Of a DNA stretch of 64,000 nt, positions 13,001 through 26,300 are shown in pieces. Location of the stretch: positions 2,447,986 to 2,511,985 of the forward strand of contig SCFE01000025.1 of NCBI GenBank assembly GCA_004352715.1. The letters are read 5' to 3'. The translations under genes were made by a program, and so were the position numbers. How positions within the stretch are numbered: position 1 is the stretch's first letter; each line of letters opens with the position of its first letter. The notes below the pieces were generated by a model. The model did no database searches. It saw nothing but the letters and a program-made list of their open reading frames with translations, and was not told the DNA's origin. This stretch comes from Hofstenia miamia. Taxonomy: Eukaryota > Xenacoelomorpha > Acoela.

Positions 13001-16000
13001 AAAAAAATTCGTTGTCAAAGTGTTAAGTTAGGCATGCATTTCATTATTAATATTACCGTGCTTGTTTGTATTAATATATATATGGCGTATCCAGAATTTT
13101 TGTTGGGGCAGTTGGATAGCCCAATATTTTTAATGAATTTCCGATTAAAATCAAACTTTTTAACATATTTAATAGACCAGCACACGTCAATCTTGATGTT
13201 TGCAAGGAGATTAAGGTGACAAACATGTGTCGAAGATGACGCTTCACGAGTTAAACAACGACCGAAAATCCTGAAAGTTCGGAGTCTTTGTATATTATTT
13301 CGTTGTCATTTGCATATAAAAAACTTTTTGCGATCGCAGCAAATCATTGGAGTGAGACTGACGGTTGAATTTATGATTTTTTCAGAAACGTCGCTGCCAT
13401 GAGCACGACTTTGTATTTTGTTGGCATTGAAACTATCTTTGATCAACATAAATAATTTTACTGGAATCATTTTTTAATTGAATTCTAATTAATGCGCCAC
13501 CTAGCGTTCGTGAACTGAATTTATATAAATTTTATTTGAGATTCAATTATTGAAATGTTGAACAAATGAGTTTTTTATACTAAATGTAGTAAAAATCACA
13601 TTTTTTATTGAATTGGCGTTTCTACCATGTGTTGTGTTAATCCAGCTTATTGTATTGTTCAACAATGAATCTTTATCTGTCAATTGCAGCTGGGGGATAA
13701 AGAAGCAAAGCGAAGTTCTACTGCTTGGCGTTGGAGACCATTCCCCCACAGGAATAGGCAAAACGGTTTTTGCGAAGAAATTGTGATTTGCAATTAATAT
13801 AGGCATTCGCAATGCTTATGGCTCCTATTCACGTTTACATTGTTGGGGGCGATGTTTTTTTCAACGATCTTATGAACTTCTTTAACTTTTTGTAAATTTC
13901 CTTTATTTTAGTTGGAGAAATCAATTGTGTTTTTTAACCAAGGCAAGAAATATTTTTAAACGTTGTTTGTTTATCAATTCGTGCATTAATCTGGAACTTT
14001 TTAACTAAGACTATTGCATTTTTCAAACAATATAATAGAACTTGTAAATAGTTGATAGTAAAAAACTTCTGCAATTTTATGTTTTTTTTCAGAATCTAAT
14101 AATTGTTTTCAGAATTATTTTTTGATTGTAAAGCAAAAAACACTGATATCTATTTTAAATTTAAGAAAGAAGATTGTGGTAATGCTTTCCTATAATTTTT
14201 GGCAAAATTAATGCTATTTATTACGACTTTACTCGCCTTACGAACTATTCATTTGTAAAATGCGTATCACATACATTCATAGACCACTAAATATTTAATA
14301 GTCTATGATATTGTCATGCTCAAAAGTTGGGAACACAAGTCATAAAAAGTTGGGAACACAAGTCATAACAAAATATTTTGTGATTATTCAAGATATGTCT
14401 CTTACTTCTCAAAACGATGAAGTTTTTCATTGTGAATGCAAATTTTTTGTTGATTTTTAATCAGAATTTTAGCTTTAGTCCCTTTCCCTGAAATAAACAT
14501 ATTTTCAAGTCTAATAAAATATAAATTTATCATGCAAAGTTTAATATTTGTGCAAGAATTGATTGATCTGCAAATATTCATAAAGGCCCATTAATTTCCT
14601 GATTCTATGTATAATGTGTCAAGCAATCGATTTCTTTAGAATTTCCCTACTATTTAGCGCCCGACCGCATTGGTATAAGGAACACACCTTCCTGTATTAG
14701 CACTTAAAAAATGAAATTATAGTTAGATTAGTCCTTTATGCGATTGAACAAAAAAGCAGAAGTAATTTGGGCAGGATCTAATTTTACGTTAAACTATGTG
14801 ACTTTAGGAAAGGCGATTATTATCGTTACATGGCAGAATTTCTCGAAGGTTCGGATAGACAAGAAATGGCGGAAAGCTCACTCAAAGCCTACCAACAGGC
14901 CACTGAATATGCAGTTGAGCACTTGCAACCTCAACATCCTATTAGACTCGGTATGTCATTCTTTGAAAATATTTTATTTCTCTTGTAAGAGTCATGCTAC
15001 ATTTTTATAGCCAATTCCTGTTGGCTTTGATGGTGAAATTATTTCTTAAAACATGTTAGTTTCAGGCAGATAAACGTTGGTGATAATTGTTGTTCATTCG
15101 TTTCAATTAAAATTTTAGTGATAAAAGTCGGGTGCAGAACCTGAACTTTAGTCGCTAACCAAAAAAATATAACTTGCGCATCCCTTTTTAGCATCCAAAG
15201 TGGATGGGCCGCAACCTCTGTCCACCCCTCTAAATCGTATTTATTGAGGTTTATACATCATCTCGATACAGATTTGGGATGAGTTTATGTTGTTAGTGAG
15301 ACCCTTTGCGAAACAATGTTGAATCGTCCGTACATTTCCCATTTTGTAAAAGGTTATGCATTATATCATCACGCAGGCGCGGCTTTAGAGGGGAGGCACC
15401 CGGGGGCAAGTGGCCCCCTTTTTGGGGATTTTTAGTTTTTTGTAAAAGTGTCTTCCTCAAATATTTGTTATGTTGATGTTTGCAAGTTTCATCCGACAAT
15501 TTAAGGTGAGCAATGCATTAATTTGGACATTTAGAGGTTACATTTTACAATGAAGTTTTCTCTTGGAGTTATTTTTGTTTAAATTTCCATTTTAGTTTAA
15601 GTTTTCTTGAAACAAAATTGGATGGTGCCCCCNGGGGGGGGGCATCATCCAATTTTGTTTAAAGAAAACTTAAACTAAAATGGAAATTTAAACAAAAATA
15701 ACTCCAAGAGAAAACTTCATTGGAAAATATAACCTCTAAATGTCCAAATTAATGCATTGCTCACCTTAAATTGTCGGATGAATCTTGCAAACATCAACAT
15801 AACAAATATTTGAGGAAGACACTTTTACAAAAAACTAAAAATCCCCAAAAAGGGGGCCACTTGCCCCCGGGTGCCTCCCCTCTAAAGCCGCGCCTGCGTG
15901 ATGATATAATGCATAACCTTTTACAAAATGGGAAATGTACGGACGATTCAACATTGTTNNNNNNNNNNNNNNNNNNNNNTCACGCTACAGATTTCAACAC

Positions 16001-19000
16001 GCCACTGTAGTGATGGAGTACAAAGGCCACCAATTTGAATGCTTGGAGTTAGTTATTTACACTTTAGACTTGATTGATTGACAAGCAATTACTACCTACT
16101 AGCCACCATGGTATGATGTGTAACAAAATCGATCCGGGACAATGTTTGCACTAGCAGAGTTAAGTGTTGCGAGCCAATGCACAACAAATCGATCTGCACG
16201 GACCGCACAATGTAAAATAAAATTTGCACTATACGTCCAAGCATTTGAAAAGTAATTGCTAGTAGTGGGCTGTTGTAAACTAGAGAGTGACAATATGAGG
16301 TAAACATGGACCCGACCCGAAACTTTGACTTTGATTTGAGGTTATGGAATTCTGTCCATTCAAATGATTATTAACATCAATCATTTTCTGATAGTGAAAA
16401 CAGCAATTCATTGATATTAATTAAACGTGTTGATTAACATAAGTATTTTTTAATAATCAATTTAATATTTGTACCCGAAATCGAATCGGCTTTAATCGGG
16501 TACCCGATGCCACTCTCTATTGTAAGCGCTACATAATTTATAATTCTATTACATTTCATTTTATTATTAAGTAGAGTATAATTAATCTTTTATTGTTCAA
16601 ACTCAATTAATTGGATGATCTTAGCATTGGAGCAACTGCTTGTAAACAAGATACAATCAATCGAGAACAACTTGATTTGCTTTGAAGTTTGAATGCTTTT
16701 CCGTTTCAGTTTTTATATGAAGATTTCGGAATATAAGCACTAGATTTTTACAACCTCCTATGAACATATGCTGTTTTCTAATCAGTTCTACTATGTTTGA
16801 AAATTGTTTATCATAATTCTTGAAAGTTTTTAAATAACCTGCCCATCAATTGAAGCACAGTCTTTACTTTCTAAAATTTTTAAAAACTTAGCACAAATAA
16901 TTGAATTGAGGAAATTTATTTTTTCCGAATTTTAGATGCATGTAAAATTATNCTTTAGATGTCATTTTCTGTAAATAACTATCATCCACTGTATATCTTG
17001 TAATCTTAGAAATTTAGTTGCAAATACTTTTGTTTATTCAATTTCAAGTTTGAAATTTAATGTATTTCCTACTTGGTGGAAAAAATTAATAGGAATTCCA
17101 TCTTAAGAAATTTATCTCTTCTATATTAATTGTACCATTCTAAATGGTCAATGTTTTCATAATTCTTATTAATTGCATCTATAAACGATTGTAATGTACA
17201 GTGATGCAGTTTGCAAGTCATGTAGATGTCCCTGATCCATGATCAATCTTAGTACCCTCCAAAGTCAAGTGTTGACAGTCAGTAAATAATGGCTTCTCAC
17301 GTATACTTNGCAAGTCACAGCTTAGTCTTGTTTACATTCAACCCTAAGTGTTACCAACTTCTTTTCTCTCCGGAGCACCGAACTGTCTTTTGCTGGATAT
17401 TTATCCTATTGAAGAATTGTTTACTGTGTTTTTGCGGATATATTCTAAATCATTGATAGCAGAATCACTATGAAATTTATAAAAGATCATTCTTTGTAGA
17501 AGACATTCAATATGATCACATTTTTAACATATTTTCTTCATTTGCATATAAAAGTAATTACGTCATTTTTATACTGTTTCCATTCTCCTGCTACTGTTAT
17601 TTAGCAAGTTATAAAGACATAAAATGCCATATTTTGATGTTTTGCAGCATAAAAGCATAATTGCTTAATATCACAGATTTTTATTAAATGCTTCAGTTCG
17701 TCTCTGCACAGTTTCCTACATTTACATTATATAGTTTAGCTCACAATTCATTGTTCATAAGTTTGCCACTTAAGACTGCTTAATTGGCTTCTTTAGAGTT
17801 CATTATTTGCTTTACAATGCCAATAATTGCACAATCAATGTCTCAATGTTTAAGAAGATTTTCAGATGAGTTTAAGGACTGGACATTATAATGAGGTGTT
17901 TTATTTTACCCAATCTGCATTTGTGAAATATCAGTAGACCAGAGTGGCCCAATTCTGCAGCATATTAGCATAGCTAAATATAGACCCCCATAACTTTCCT
18001 AAATTTGTCTGGTCCCCAGTCAACTATATTTGAAACTGTTGAGTATGCACACTGAAAAGAAACTTTCTTTCAAGATTTTTGTATGTGTTTATTTCTGCAG
18101 ATATCCAGCCCTGAAACAATTATTTAAAAATATTCCCAACCTCCTGTTCTCCGTAAAATCGCCACTGGAATATGTTTAATAAAAGCATCTCACGCATTTT
18201 TGGATTTTAAGGGCATATTTAGCCAAGTTTTTAGAGCATATTTTAATTTCCCTAATAATCTACCACATTCTAAATTTATGTTTATAGATTATGTGTATAA
18301 AGTTATATTTTGACTGAAAGCCTTTTACCGCCATATCAAAATCCGATTTTTCTTTTTGAATCTGTAGTAATGTAAATGTGGACTTAAGAAATATGTTCTA
18401 ATCAAAATGCAGAATAGTTCTAAATTATAATTTAAATTTAATTTTTAAAATTATTTGTTTAGCTAATTTTGAGGTACTTGGACATTTAAATCAATTGGAT
18501 TATCACTGTGAGAAAGAATGAATGAATGATGTGTTTAGGTCTGGCATTGAACTTCTCTGTTTTTTATTACGAAATACTCAATTCTCCTGACAAAGCGTGT
18601 GGAATGGCCAGAAGTGCATTTGACGATGCTCTCACCAATCTCGATCAAACGTCTGATGAATCGTACAAAGATTCCACTCTTATTCTCCAACTTCTCCGTG
18701 ACAATTTAACCCTGTGGTCTTCAGATTCAGATGGTGAGAGATTATTTCATCGTTTGTAGTGTTGACATTCCCAGTCGGAGGGATTTCCGTCTCTCATGAA
18801 TGATTTAACTACACTGTGTTCAGAAATGTCTTTATTTAGAAATCACTACGATTAAACCACCTGCTCTCGCATTCCAATTTGCGAATTATCTATTTATAAT
18901 TTAATTGTTGTCGCTGCCTCAGTTTCACAATGTTCAAGCCACATTCTTCAAATCCTCTTTATTTACAGTCAAAGTTTTGTTTATTTTATATACTTTTGTC

Positions 19001-20326
19001 TTAGAAAAACTAAACGCAAAACTGCTTAGCAAGAGAATATATTTATATCATACAAAAATCACGATGTAATTATTTCTGCCGAAACGGCGGCAACAAATTA
19101 CAAAATAGAATCAACATGATAATTACTACATATACTACAACTTTCACGTTATGTTTAAACTTTTCTTTACTTATTAGCTGTTTTATTTGGAAATTTTCTT
19201 GAGTAATTTCTTTAGTTTTAGCATCTCATTTTGTTAAGCTAACTTAATCGATTAGTTTTGGCCATGTGGAAACCACATACATATATTATTCATCTGTATA
19301 ACTACTATGCAAAAAATCATTCGTATGCTAAACCAGTTTATTTAAAATTTTCAGCCGATGTTATTGAAATACCACACTGAAGAGAAGTTGGAAATACTGT
19401 AAAGTTTTTTAGCATACGTAGCCAATTTTAAATGTATATTCAGTCTTAGGTAAATGTAATATGTCATATGTGAAAAAATTTAAATTGGTTGTGTAGTGGC
19501 GCCTCTGATGCAACTATCACTCTGTAGTTCACCTGGTTTTCGGACATTAAGATTTAGAATCATAAGTCATCAGTCTGTTTTTGGAAACTTTGAGTGACTG
19601 TCATAAAATCTATTAATTTGTTGTATTGAACTTGATATCTCACCAATGTCCACTTTTCAAATCGAGACTCGACGCATGTCTTAGCAAAATCAGGACGTTC
19701 GCAAGCATCGTTGCCACTGCATAAGTTCAGGTAATTCCATTATCAAATGATAATCCTCGCAAGACTTCGAGACAACGTTGTGAAGATTAGAGGTTTGGAG
19801 AGTGTTTCACTACAACACCTAAACTCCGCTTATTAATCTCGTTTACAATAATCTTCACTAAACAATAGCCCGCAAAAGATAAAGTAAATGAATCATAAAG
19901 ATTGGAGTACGGTTTACTTCAACTACAAATGCATTCTTTAGATTCATCCCACAATGTAGAGATTTTGTACGAAAGCCAAGCCTCAGAGAATTTCGGTCAT
20001 AAATTTATTCTACGACCATGAGATTTGGTAGCGCTAAAGTAGATGATGCGCTATTGACGCAGCTAATTTCTAGGATAACAGCTCGTTTCAATCACATTTT
20101 GCCAAATCAGCAAACTTTCGACTAGTTTTGTAGCATTTTGAACATGCAGAAGAATCGTAGTTTGCATGAAAAAATTGCCAATTTCTTCGCATTCAGCTAG
20201 CGATTGAATGATATATAGTATTTTGTTGATTTTATACTCAATTGAAGATCACATAATAGACTTAAACATATTCGTGATGGATTCTTGTTTGTAACAGGGG
20301 GAACAACTGACAAGAACTAGTGCAGG

Positions 20327-20366
<40 letters not shown>

Positions 20367-23300
20367 GCTAATGAGGAAAAAATATGCATTCATTAGTAAT
20401 TAGTATATAATTTGTCATTGTTTCATTTAGTGTTTGATTTAGGTTACTCCAACGTTAGCAGAACAATTCAACTTTGCCGCGGGAGTTGTGCCTTTATTTC
20501 AAAAACTTTTGGCAGACGTAAATAACCTTTTTGAATTAAATGATAAGCATTTTTTTTAGAAAAAAAACGGTGTCTCACTGACCTATCAGCAAGCAACTAG
20601 AGTCATCATAACCTTGCGTGAATTAAGTGACTTCATGTTAGTTCATGGGGAGCCCAATAAAGATAGGCAGAAGCTACTGAGAAATCTGATGGTATAATTT
20701 ACGATTATAAATGTTTAATATGAACTTACTGCGAGAGGGTGATGTCTCTAAAATAAGCAATTTGCTAAACTGCTGGAAGTAATATTCACTAGTTCTTATT
20801 TATTGAGACGTCCGCTTTCAAAAAAAATTAAATTATATAAACATATTAATTTAGATAGTTGAACTCATGGTTGATTTGTTGCATTTACCAATAGTAAATA
20901 TGCCAGATCAAGGCTTTATGACTAATATCTTTGGCGGTGCGTATGACGCCCTACTTGGATATCTTCTTGGAGACAGTAGAAAGAATGAACTTTACATTGC
21001 GAAACAAATGGATTTCTTCTTTTCGCAAATAAGTCTTCCCGTAAGTTTATTTAAGTTATTAGTATTTCACACATTTTTGTATTGCTACAATTGAAAATTC
21101 AAAAATGGAAATATCAAAAATATTTTTTAGCTTAGCAAACATAATGTAATAGAAATATTGAATCAAATTGAAGCTGAAAAGTTGATCGCTTACTTTTGTA
21201 TCGTCTTTTGTTTTTCTGATCCTGTGCTCAGTTCTGGTTCTGCGGGACCTTTCCATATGGACTCTATTTGCTGATATAGGATTGGATCGAGCAATTGATA
21301 AAACAACCGATATTTCATTAAAACTCAGGGTGGGACTTGATATGGGAATTTCAAATCAAATCGATTCAAAAAGTCATCGTTTTTTTATATAAATCTAGCA
21401 AAGTTGCAACAGGGTAAAATGTCCAGGGATTTGTTGACTGGTCCATTTTTCCTTTAAGGCTTCCGGACCACATTTAATTAATGAACAAGTGAAGGAAATG
21501 ATGTACAGTGTACACAATATGCTTATCTTAATAAAATATGGCTTTTTACTCAAAATTTTAATTTCACAAACGCCAAATATGCATTAGAAAGTTTTAATGG
21601 TTTTTATGCTGAAATGTCTTTGGTTTTCAAATAAGACCTACAAATCCACTTTTTTATTTCAAATTCGAATCAAAATATTCAGACGATGAATTTGCAAATC
21701 CGAATTCGAATTTATAATGTCCGATTTACGTAAATGTTTCTATTGAAAGACATCTGTTGTTAATAATTTATTTTCATAAACGACTTTGAAACATGAAAAA
21801 TTTCAGCAATTTTTTCTACAATGGAAGAATTTAATTGAGAAATATGAACTAAATGTTTTACACAAAGAGTTTTCTGTGAAATTATTTTTCTTTAAAAAGT
21901 TGCAGTACCCCATCAGAAATGCTTAAAACCAAGATTCGAATTAGAATCTGACATAGATTCGGAATCGGGTTTCGAATATTCACAACTCGCTATTCTGCAA
22001 TTAGTTAAATGTGTACTTAATGTCTAAGTTGACGTTTTCATTAGAAATAGATTGCTGTTACATTACATTATTTCCATAAAGTGTGCGAATCACATTCTGA
22101 TATTTAGGATTTGGATTTTGCTAGAATATTTACTTCATAGAAGATTTTTTTCGATAGCTTTTTATTTCACATCCTAAACTAAATTCACATCTTCGTAATG
22201 AGGCAAAACATACGATTGTTAATGAAGTATGTAGATGGGGTCCGGGGTATAGACCACCCCATTTGGGGAAAACTTACAAATTTATCACTAAAACGTCTTG
22301 GAATGAACATTTACCTCTTATGGAACAAGATTAGGGTCATTAACACGATAAAATGAAATTGATATAGAAATAAATTTATTTCTAATATTCATTTCCCCAC
22401 AATGTTATTTTCATTGTAAAACATCCTGAATAACCCCTGAGACCAATGTTATGTACTCCTTTATTTCAACGTCTATGCAAGTATGTTGTTTGTAAAAACT
22501 GGAAAGCAAGTTCAAAATTCTAAAAAATGGGTCAAATTGGGTCATTGGGTTCATATTTTATAATTTTACCGAGGGATCGGGTCAAATCCTATCCGGGTCG
22601 TACGATTCACCGAGTCTCACTTTGTGACCCGATTGCAACTGTGCAATCTATAACAACAAACATTTCTTGTTGATGTCAACAAGACTATTTTGTTTGAGTA
22701 CATTTCAAAGTTTTTTGAACACTCGTTCGTGCTGAAGTTATGAACTACACCCTAAACGCTAGGCTTTTAAGCACAAGAAATTTTACATATCATATATTAG
22801 CGTGAAAATTTGTCTTAAACTAGTAAAAGCATATTTATACATTTCTACAATTACACATCTCCAACGGCTTTTCGCTTCCCAAACAAAAGCTAATTAATAA
22901 TGCGACGAATATTTTGCTCTGTGCTGCTATTTATATACAATAAATTTAATTGCCGTCTGTAGCGCAGAGAAAATAATTTAAGAACTGAGAAGGAGCCCAA
23001 GATGACTAAGTTTATCTCTCGATGGAGTGTCTGCAAGGTTTTCTTCAGAACAAGTTCAACACACGTCGATATCTTGGTCCATGAAAGAATAGTATTGACT
23101 TGAGCTATCTGTCGAAGTACATCCGAAACTATGCGAAACGTGAGAGCAGCTTGCCAAAAGGATTTTAAGTCCGTGCATATAAAAGAATTGTTTGTTACTT
23201 CCTTTGCAGCTACTTGAAATATGATCATTTATTTTGCTAAGTATGAAGATGTTGAATAAATAATAACATCAATTTTTCGTGGAATGTAAATTCAAAAACC

Positions 23301-26300
23301 TTGGATTGTAATCATAGTTTTTTCTTGATTAGCAGTATCATTAAGTAATTGTTTAATAGACACTAAGGGCAAAATGTTTGTTAATGCAGATGTTTAATAG
23401 TTTTCATTTGAATTCGTTAATTCATCTTCTACCATTTTAATCAAATGACAATACAGTTTCTTGTTTTGACTTTGATGATGTATAGCACCAGTGAATTCCT
23501 CAAGATGCATGAATACTGGAACAATGCGTAGACTGTTTACTGGATCTTCACAAAGAGGCAAGATCCACTGTTTCTGGATATTATTTAAGATCGATCACCG
23601 AACAACAACGAATATCTGCTGAGACGTACAATATAATAATATATCTTCATCTGATAACTTCTGTACAAATTACATTATGTACAAAATATTCTGGTTTTCT
23701 GAAAAATGAAGTTTTTTAAACAAATTGAATTACATAGACCCAAAAATGCAAGCATATACAATAGGTCACTGGTGCATTGCAGCATAGTTACAAGTTTATT
23801 TTACAGCGTGTTTAGTGAGTTAAAATGAATAACTACTTGTCATGAATTACCTTTGTTGCTGTGCCCATTTCTCTAAATCTTTATTTAATAATTCTTTCAA
23901 ATTTCAGCGGAAAATGCAGACGGCTATTTATATCCGTTAAATTAAAAGCAAAGGTATTAAAAATTCCTTCCCCTAAATGGCAACTCTTTTGGAACTCAAG
24001 TGTGCTTCCTCAACTCCAAATGAAAAAGCATTCATATGTGTGTGTTTATTAAAATAAAAGTAATTAATTTTTACAAATTGTAGGTATTCCTTAAATCGTA
24101 TGTGTGCTTTGACACTTATTATACAAAGCTGCATGGTAATTGAGAACTTCCATATTATGCATTTTATAGGCGAATTTTTCAGTAGAGATTCGATGTGATT
24201 CTGTGATATTTATCGTAATTGTTTTTCACGGAACAGCCCTCAGTGGAATGTTCGAATGTATTTGGCTTAACTTTCCAGCCTTCTTTTTCAGTCGAGCGTA
24301 TTTAGATTATGACAAATATAATTAAATCACTGTAAGATATCAGAACACATGTGCAGAGTGCGGATATAAAACTGAACAATTTGTAGCTTGTGAATAACAC
24401 TCGAGGGTGGTTCACTACTTGTTATGATTTGAGGAAGGAAATTGTAAACCATAATGAAGCACAGACAACAAAGCTACCGACAGTTTGTTTTTAGGAGGCA
24501 ATGTAAAAGTTTGCTGCATATGTTCAACGAAGTAGCACCATACCGATATACTAAAACATTTCTAGAAAAACAAAGAGTTAAACAAATTTTTTCTTGTTCT
24601 AAGATGCTTCTATGACAATAGATTAATCTTGTTTTATCGTTATTCGTCTGCGCAAATTGTTAGAGAATTAGAACTGGAGCTTTCTTATGAGATTCAACTT
24701 CTGAAATAGTTCCTAATGAGAACTAGTTTAAGTAATGAAGTGAAATCTTCGAATATTTTTAAATTGCTTTCAAAGTGGTTTGTTTTCACTTCGTTATGAG
24801 CGATAATCATTTTATAAGTATAATATACAATATTTTCAATGGATTTCCTGTAAAAGTGACTGCATCTGTTACAATTAATCATGGCAGTTAAGTTTTTTTA
24901 ATATTCCATGAAAGCAATATTAATTTCTTCAAAAGATTCTTTACGCATATTTTTATTATGGGGATAGCCAGAATACTACGTTAGATATTAACAGGTTACC
25001 TGCACGCAAGCGGTATGTATCGTTACATTGATGATTTTGAAATTTTCTTTTTTGATTATCGTAGGATATACAGATTAATTGTGTTTGTTTATCAGAAATA
25101 TAGACCAGATCTGGCATTTCCATAGTTCTGAAGAGACTCAAAAACGATGTCACAAACTGTCCTATCCGCAACGATTTTTCAAACAGGCAATAGAGTATTC
25201 ATCTATGCATTTGCAAAATTAAAAAGCATACCCTAGTCTTACAAATACACTAAAAAATTACCATGACTAAAGTAGATCAACCGATTTTCAGTTCCTCGCT
25301 TCATCTTTCAGGGTTATCTTTTCCATTTGTCTTCTTTGCAAAATTTCATTATATAATATTTACAAAAGTAAATATATACTCAAAATATACAAATGAAATA
25401 AACAAAGCTACAATAATTTACCAACAATACAAAAGTTATACAAATGATCTTGATACAAACGATACATCAGAACAGACTTGTCAACGAGAGCTCGGCTCGC
25501 CACATAAAATCTTTCAGCGAGGCTCGTTTTCAGCTCGATAATTTTTTAAAAATTAGTATTTTTACATTGCTCTTCCTATTATTTAATATATATTTCTAAA
25601 ATAAAATTATAAGAAAGGCACATTGAATGAAAATAAGAAAAATCTGCATAATCAAATTAACAAGTAGTACTATAGATTTTCTTTGATTAAAAACGGCTCG
25701 TTTTCGGTTCGTTGTATATACAATACTCTGCTCAAACTCAGCTCTGCACGGCTCGGCTCGGCTAGTTAGAAGCTCGGCTCGTTGATAAGTCTGCATCAGA
25801 ATATGCTGTTATTTTCCAAAAAGCGTTTGTTTTAATCAATACCTGAGGTTATCTTATGACATACTTCATGAAGTATTTAAATAATTTTTATTGCGTTTCG
25901 CATTTTCTTTATCATAACTATATACTTATTTATTCAGAAATTACTCTGGAAGTAATAATATTATTTATCATAGCTGAAAATTCGCTTAATAGGTTTATGA
26001 TTACTCAACTTTTACTTAATTTGTTTTATTAATATTTTGCTTTTTAGGGAGAACTTGGCATTTGGTCAGCTTCGATGGTAACGGAATTAATTAGAGATAA
26101 CCGCCAAATTGTCGATCGAATACCGAAAACCCATATTGACGCCTTTGTCGAGCTGTTGTTTAAAAACAGGGTTAGTTCTCCTTAAAATTTATATACTTGA
26201 TCTTAGATTTAACTTAATAACTACAAAATAATTCTCAAAGATAACATATTTTTTGCTTAATATTTAAATATTTTTAAATTGATTTATTGTACTTGTTTAG

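Noticed and set aside
11680-13175. Possible CRISPR-like array
   Set aside because: The whole 470-bp unit is repeated, with no short repeat/unique spacer pattern, and the DNA is eukaryotic.
15293-16010. 68- and 79-codon frames with [15 protein letters not shown]
   Set aside because: They are the two mirror arms of the inverted repeat; no gene evidence.
22500-22640. GGGTC/CGGGTC patch as a further hAT MITE
   Set aside because: Motif-rich like the other MITEs, but I found no inverted ends or target duplication.
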